NCBI GenBank assembly: GCA_002270565.1
Contig: NQMI01000002.1
Location: 806,001 to 870,000 of the forward strand
Source of the DNA: Stenocarpella maydis
Lineage: Eukaryota; Ascomycota; Sordariomycetes; Diaporthales; Diaporthaceae
Direction: 5' to 3'
DNA length: 64,000 bases
Shown: in pieces, positions 58,772 through 64,000 of the stretch
Position numbering within the stretch: position 1 is the stretch's first letter
How the letters are laid out: every line of letters begins with the position of its first letter
Program-made: the position numbers and the translations under genes
The notes under the pieces: generated by a model
Told to the model about the DNA's origin: nothing
Database searches by the model: none
What the model saw: only the letters and a program-made list of their open reading frames with translations

Positions 58772-58989
58772 TTATCCTATACCTTTTATAGTTAAAAGGT
58801 ATATTAAATAATAATTTATATATTAGGCTATGTAACTAAGCTTAATAACATTACTTTAGTAGCTATATTAGCTTATTTATCTTTTAGTACTAGCTTTTAG
58901 TTATTCTTTTTCTTTTCTAAATAATTATATATAAAGTAGCTCTTCTTGCTATATTTATAGTACTTAAAATCTTTTTTAAATTANATATA

Positions 58990-61900
58990 AACTAATATAG
59001 AAACTATTAAGATATTAGCTATATTGAATAACCTTAAAGAGAATGTTCCTAGACCTTCCGGCTAGAATATAGAAAGACTACCTCCTATAGTTATATATAA
59101 AGAAATAGCTAAAGGGAGTATAATACTAATCTTAAGGTAGCGATAATAGATAGACCCATAATTCTGGGATAAGGATAAGATTAACCTAGAAGAACCACCC
59201 TTAGAGATATACCTTATTATATACTTTATATAAGTCCTAATAAAGGATACCTAATTACAACTATATGGGAATCTACTCCTAGACTCCCTAGTTAAAGACT
59301 TTAAGGGGTGGACTACCTACTAATTTAATTAGGTCCCTTATATATTCAAGAAAGAGCTACTTCACCTAATTAGTAAAGAGGGAATACAAATACTAGGAGG
59401 ATCCTATTTAATAAGAATCATATAACTTATTAAGGCTAGAAAGGCAAGCTATAGGCAGCTATAGCAAACTCAACAAACCCCACCTGGCCCTATATAAGCT
59501 ATAATATCACCAGCTAGATAGCAATCAATACAACCTATATAAGCAACTATTGAGCTATATAAATAATAGTAACAATCCCATTTGCATAAAGCCCCCCAAA
59601 CTGCACGAGTATAAATAGTAGAAACCTATCCCGTATAATAGATACCTCCTGGTATGAGATATATATAAGAGGTGGGCAATTTCCCACAGCAGCTAGATAC
59701 TATACTTACCGCACGATCTGTCTATATGAATGGTGCTCTGTATAACTTACCTCTGACCCAAATAATCTATAACGGGCTAATTAACCCCTAAGCTATAGCC
59801 AACTTCCATAAGGGATAGAGGAAGGAATATAACTATATAGGGAGGCTATATAACCTATTATATAATAAAGCATGAATCTTTATAGGGTATTATAGAAGAT
59901 TGCAAATCTAAGAGGATTAATACTATATAGTCTTCCTAAATATACTTTTAGATTATATAGAGGACTTCTACCTTTATTATATAGGCCCGGATAAGATATG
60001 GAAGGAAATATATAATCTAATGGATATATACTTTAATATAAATACTAATTATAGCTAGTACTAGGCAGATTAGATGACTATATCCTTTATATAAGTTAAA
60101 AGGGAGAATCTAGAGAAAATACTCCCAGAAGTATTAGAGGTACTTCTTGATAAACTCTAACTCGTATAATGGGCCCTAGGAGAGGGATATTAAGGAGAGA
60201 TTGCACTTCATATGATAGTTTCCTGAGTATATCGTGTGATGCTAGAGCTTAAATATACCCTAATAAACTAGAAACTAATATATAAAGCCCTATTTGCAGA
60301 CCTTTAAGTAGCAATCCAAGTTGCTATAGAGAGAAACTTAACTCAATAATTTATTATCCAAGATAAGGTAAAAATCAACTTCATAGATAGAAGGTATATA
60401 TTAAACTTTAATAACTGCTAAAAGCCTTTATATAATTACCCCTAAATAAGCTCTTTATATAATTATCTATAGCCTAATAAGGGCCAGTTTCTATAACAAC
60501 CCCTTATATAACTAGGGCAATAACTGTACCCATTACAATAACTATTCAGACTACCTTATACAACAAGCTGACTAAAGAAGTACTTTATATATAAGAAGGA
60601 AGGGTGCTAGTTTACTAACTACTCTGAAAAGGAGCGGAGTAATGCATGAGGCTAATACCTATAGGTATGTGATAACCTTAATTAGGAACCTCTTTAGGGN
60701 TTATATATAATTAATATAAATATAAACTTCTAAGCAGTAATATTCCTTAGATCTATATCTATATAAGATACCTAGGATGCACTCTATAAATACTGGATCT
60801 ATACCTATATTAGCCCACCTAACTACATTATATACAACCTAAGGATAAACTTTATATTAGAGGAGTTCTATATAAATGTAAAGATTATGGGGATCTTATG
60901 CAAAGAGATGCTGGTAGAGGTATACTGGGCTATAGGGAAAGTTAAGCGGTTATATAAACCTCTAAAAAGGGTATATAAAATCCTTCATATAGAGAGCAAT
61001 AAAGCTATAGATGATGAGATAATCCTATAGATAATAATTAAGGCCCTAAATAATATAGCTGGGCCAAGTGGACTTATATTAACCCTCCTAGTATTTAGTA
61101 CTTACCCTTAAGTCTCATATGAATCTCTATTATCTCCAGATATTACCCAAAGGGCAAGAGCTATATAAAAGGCTATAAAGATACTTTAAACCATCTATAT
61201 GGAAATTAAGGTTAGCTATATAATTAACATTAGGAATGGACTAGATACTTATGCTATACTATCCTTATCCCTTTAAAGCAAAGTCCTTATCTAGAGAGAA
61301 AATAAAGGCTAGAGAGGACCATATAAGCTGGAAGCTATCTATAGGTATACTATAATAATTAGTATGGTAAACGGACCTATATAATTCTGGGCTATATATA
61401 CCAAACCATACCTTTATATAGCTGAACTAGCTGTATGGGACAACCTGGATGTATGAGAAGCCATTACCATATAACAGCCAACCCAAGCTAGGAAGAGAGG
61501 TAGGCCTAGGAAGGAAGCTACCTAGGTGCAGCCGAATCGGTGCGGCAGACCCAGGAGGGCAACCGCATGATATACATATCTATCAACTATATAACTACTA
61601 GTAACTACTTTCTTAACCCAAAAAGAAAGGGACTTATATAATCTAGCTATTAAGCTAAGGGAAGATAATATTATTACTAGCCTAGGTAAGCTATTTAAAG
61701 AATCTAATACCCTTAAGATTAATGCTCTAACTAGTGAAGATGTATTTAAATTTGCAAAGTATAACCTAAAAATATATAGATATTTAAGAATCTTTAATAT
61801 ATAAATAGTATAAGAAGTTAAGAATAGGTTAATTAAGCTGATTAAGAAATTAAGGCTGGTTATATAGGGCTTTAGGGATAAAGAAAAACATATAATACTG

Positions 61901-62296
61901 ATATAAGCTCTAACTATCCAGAGGATAAGCTAAAGACTAATTCTAGCCCTAGGGCCAATACTCATTCAATCATATAGATGCTAAGGCAAACTGCGGGATA
62001 TTATATAAGCTTATACTTAAGCTAAAGATATACTAACCCATATAATTATTATATAACTGCCCCTAGAGCTTAGGAATAGATACCCCCCAGATATAATCCT
62101 TATTATTAGGAAATTACCATATGGCCTAGCTGAGGCAGACCTATATTGGTATAAAACCTACTATACCTACTATATAAAGGCCCTAAAAATGAAGATCTTT
62201 ATATATAACCTGTGCCTCTTATTTACTACTAATGGGCTATATAATTTTGGTATCTTAGGGATATAGATAGATAATACCTTCTTCTTTATAATACTC
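58990..62296 (+). pseudogene. RIP-mutated Copia retrotransposon: gag, integrase, reverse transcriptase
   Basis: A plus-strand frame with many TAG/TAA codons. Gag occupies about 59,050-60,650 and ends in a knuckle-like Cys/His block near 60,580-60,640 (KYFIYKKEGC, then FTNYSEKER), where expected Cys, Val, Trp and His are changed as by RIP. The integrase core and its C-terminal part lie at about 60,730-61,440 (AGPSGL, LTLLVFSTYP, RENKG, RGPYKL). Reverse transcriptase lies at about 61,590-62,290 and ends near the catalytic-site block (GLYNFGILGI then IDNT, where the family has DD). An N lies at 60700. The pol frame is then cut by an inverted LTR. Family: fungal Ty1/Copia. No function remains. 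Confidence 0.75.
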
Positions 62297-62824
62297 TGAT
62301 GAATTTGTGCTATAGAATAGCATTCAGTTCAGCGTGTGTTTCGGCAGGGTCGCAGTGTGGTGCTCTGAGGCGAATTGGGACGATTGACAATGGTCTGGAC
62401 AACTTTGTATTGAATTAAGTTGGGCTTCTGTAAGCCCTCCTTATATACCCTCCGACCTCGTCTCACCCCTGGGCACGCTGCGGTAGGCTCTGGTGCAAAT
62501 TTGCAAATGCCGGAGAATTCGCCCTTCCAACACACCATCTTTGGTTCCAAGCCACCAGCCAACCATAGCCCTGGCAATGCCCAAATTAAGTACATACAAA
62601 CTTCAGAAATCAAGCTATCTAATGCATCAAGTTATATACTTTTTGGGTAAGAAATAAGGGTAATGCAGAGGTCTGAATTAAGGTGCAAATGCAGGCCAAA
62701 ATAATCGACTCACGGCCACCAAACTCATCTTGCGTCGCGCACGCACTGGGCGTACTTAGCGAAAATCGCCTGACTCGCAAGTCTAGGGTAACTCCTTACA
62801 AGAAGTCTAGGGTAACTCCTTGCA
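62297..62824 (-). mobile_element. LTR (copy 2), inverted relative to the 44-kb copy
   Basis: 528 nt, the reverse complement of 44163-44689 with scattered transitions. Read on the minus strand it starts TGCAAGGAGTTACCC and ends AAATTCATCA. It is less AT-rich than its surroundings and than copy 1, so it looks younger. It lies inside the Copia pol remnant, between RT and RNase H. No target-site duplication is visible; part of the host pol (between RT and RNase H) seems missing, so insertion came with a deletion or a later rearrangement. Confidence 0.8.
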
Positions 62825-62849
62825 GGAAGTGCCAACGCCCTGCTGAGCG

Positions 62850-63345
62850 GTTCCGTTTAACAATAGTAATGGAAGAAGACTATATGGAGACTAACTTTAA
62901 GATCTATAGAAATATTATCTACTAGAGCTTAATAAAGTGCAAGTGAGTTATATAAAGCATACTAGCAAGCAAGCTATATAGAATGATAACAGGGTTTGAC
63001 AGTAGCATGGCACTTAATATGACAATTAACTGAATCTTTAACTATCTAGAGGTGCTAAGAATACTAGTAGTAATCTATATGGACTCATAATTACTATATA
63101 AATGCCTGGTAAAGCTTAGTATAACTAATGAGAAAAGGCTAATGATTGATATTATATTGCTAAGAGAAGTATATAAGAGGAAGGAGATATTAGAAGTATA
63201 ATGGATTGATGGGAAGGATAATCCAGCAGATGCTTATATAAAGAAAGTCCCAAATAGAGCACTAGAGCAGCTAATCACAATAAACACCCTAAGGATCAGA
63301 GTTAAAGCATATATTGAGCGCCTGGATGGGAAGAAGTAGGTAGTC
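62850..63345 (+). pseudogene. RIP-mutated Copia RNase H end
   Basis: A plus-strand frame with stops carries Copia RNase H blocks: ITGFDSSMAL, LYKCLVKLS, NEKRLMIDI, LREVYKRKEI and IDGKDNPADA, ending near 63335. A purine-rich tract (AAAAAGGGGGAGG, 63352-63364) follows, in the place of a polypurine tract. It is the same strand and family as the remnant left of the LTR and is probably the end of that element. Confidence 0.7.
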
Positions 63346-63458
63346 TGTACAAAAAGGGGGAGGAATTAGAGAGGGGGTCTGAATGTATGAAGGATAGGCT
63401 GTAGAAAATAGGGGGTCTGTATAGAAGAAAATGTTAAGGATCTAGACCTATATAGAAG

Positions 63459-63575
63459 TTAGAATTAAGCTGGAATAGAGCTAAAATTAAGCCGGAATGA
63501 AGCTAGAATTAAGATAGAATTAAGCTGGAATTAAGATAGAACTAAGCTAGAATAGAGCTAGAACTAAGCTAGAAT
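63459..63575. repeat. About 11-12-bp tandem repeat, AGCTRGAATTAA type
   Basis: Ten or so degenerate units (AAGCTGGAATTA, AAGATAGAATTA, GAGCTAGAACTA) downstream of the Copia remnant. The mixture of A/G and C/T at the same places fits RIP-altered copies. Confidence 0.8.
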
Positions 63576-64000
63576 TAATATAAGTAGATAGATCTTAGAT
63601 CTATATAAAGCTGGAAGTAAGCTAAACTAATGGATTTTTAACTTATATAAAGCTAAATAATACCCGGATAGAGGAGGATAGGCCCTATATAGAGCTGAAT
63701 ATAACCTGGATACCTAAGGATAGGACCTTAATAGATAAGAATAGGACTCAGATAGACCTTAATATAGCCTAAATATAGTAAGATAGGACTTAGATAAAGT
63801 TAAATAGGGTCTAAAAAGACCAAGATAAGCGTTAAATAAAGATAGATAAAGCTAAAATATATAAAAATAAGCTATTAAGAACCTATATTAATACTTAGAT
63901 TATAATCTATATAATTAAAAAGTAGTAAAAGGGGAGTTTAAATTTTATAATATATAGTATAGAAAGTATATTATATAACTTAACCCTTTATTCTACTATA
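63576..64000. other. AT-rich end of the window
   Basis: No gene or recognisable element. Loose repeats of GATAGGAC and TAGATAAAG type; no telomere repeats are seen. Confidence 0.6.

Larger units (their letters stand above)
57540..58990 (-). pseudogene. Minus-strand retrotransposon gag remnant, split by a solo LTR
   Basis: On the minus strand the part right of the solo LTR (58990-58772) reads, with stops, as a gag end containing a mutated knuckle (FKYYKYSKKSYFIYNY, expected C-x2-C-x4-H-x4-C) near 58975-58925. The part left of the LTR (58258-57540) is equally AT-rich and presumably its continuation. The frame assignment left of the LTR is weak. Confidence 0.4.
53141..64000. other. AT-rich, RIP-mutated transposon region (continues past the window)
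   Basis: From about 53.14 kb to the window end the sequence is AT-rich and has no intact gene. Reading frames of fungal retrotransposons can be followed only through many stop codons. These sit where TGG, CAA or CAG codons are expected (TGG to TAG, CAA to TAA), the pattern of C-to-T change on both strands. Islands of normal composition mark younger insertions (54,190-54,330; 58,264-58,771; 62,297-62,840). Four single-N joins (54013, 56312, 58984, 60700) show that the assembly is patched here. Confidence 0.88.

Noticed and set aside
1..64000. tRNA, 5S rRNA, CRISPR arrays or telomere repeats
   Set aside because: I looked for TPsiC-arm motifs (GGTTCGA-type), 5S-like sequence, spaced direct repeats and TTAGGG runs. 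The few GGTTCGA-like hits have no cloverleaf around them. No systematic scan was possible.

Overview
The window is nuclear DNA of a filamentous ascomycete, most likely a Sordariomycete. The evidence is short spliceosomal introns (about 50-110 nt, GTAAGT-like donors, CTGAC/CTGAT branch sites), C-ending codons, and fungal-specific genes such as the chitin synthase export chaperone CHS7 and a DUF3716 protein. Transposon remnants carry stop codons and Cys-to-Tyr changes of the kind left by repeat-induced point mutation (RIP). I could not fix the species.

Layout. 1-25.3 kb is ordinary gene space: the 3' end of sorting nexin MVP1 (+), then on the minus strand DCN1 (cullin neddylation), MRP17 (mitochondrial ribosomal protein bS6m), an 882-aa DUF3716 protein, CHS7 and CTR9 (Paf1 complex). 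CTR9 diverges from an 883-aa proline-rich single-span membrane protein (+). 25.3-37.7 kb is a 12.4-kb stretch of normal composition in which I see no gene. 37.7-39.8 kb is a Pho80/Clg1-type cyclin (+). 39.8-45.5 kb holds a frameshifted gene for a small four-span membrane protein and a 527-bp LTR followed by AT-rich DNA. 45.5-47.2 kb is a mitochondrial aspartate aminotransferase (+) with a 3-nt micro-exon, and 50.9-52.7 kb is a bZIP transcription factor (+). From about 53.1 kb to the end the DNA is an AT-rich transposon graveyard. It holds a TIR element, two gag remnants, a short LTR-gag-LTR element, a clean solo LTR with target-site duplication, and a mutated Copia element (gag, integrase, RT, RNase H) interrupted by an inverted copy of the 44-kb LTR.

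The genes are independent housekeeping and regulatory loci: endosomal sorting, SCF/cullin activation, mitochondrial translation and amino-acid metabolism, cell-wall synthesis, transcription elongation, CDK control and a bZIP regulator. They do not form a metabolic cluster. The most notable gene-structure observations are the 3-nt exon (plus a 10-nt exon) in the aminotransferase and two GC-AG introns (bZIP, CTR9). The most notable assembly observation is a 19-nt Tn5/Nextera mosaic-end sequence left next to a single-N join at 53,993-54,013, so part of the AT-rich region is an unreliable scaffold.

I found no previously undescribed system with convincing support. The best unexplained candidates are the frameshifted four-span membrane protein, the ESR(V/I)GR-repeat protein, and the 12.4-kb gene-free interval upstream of the cyclin.
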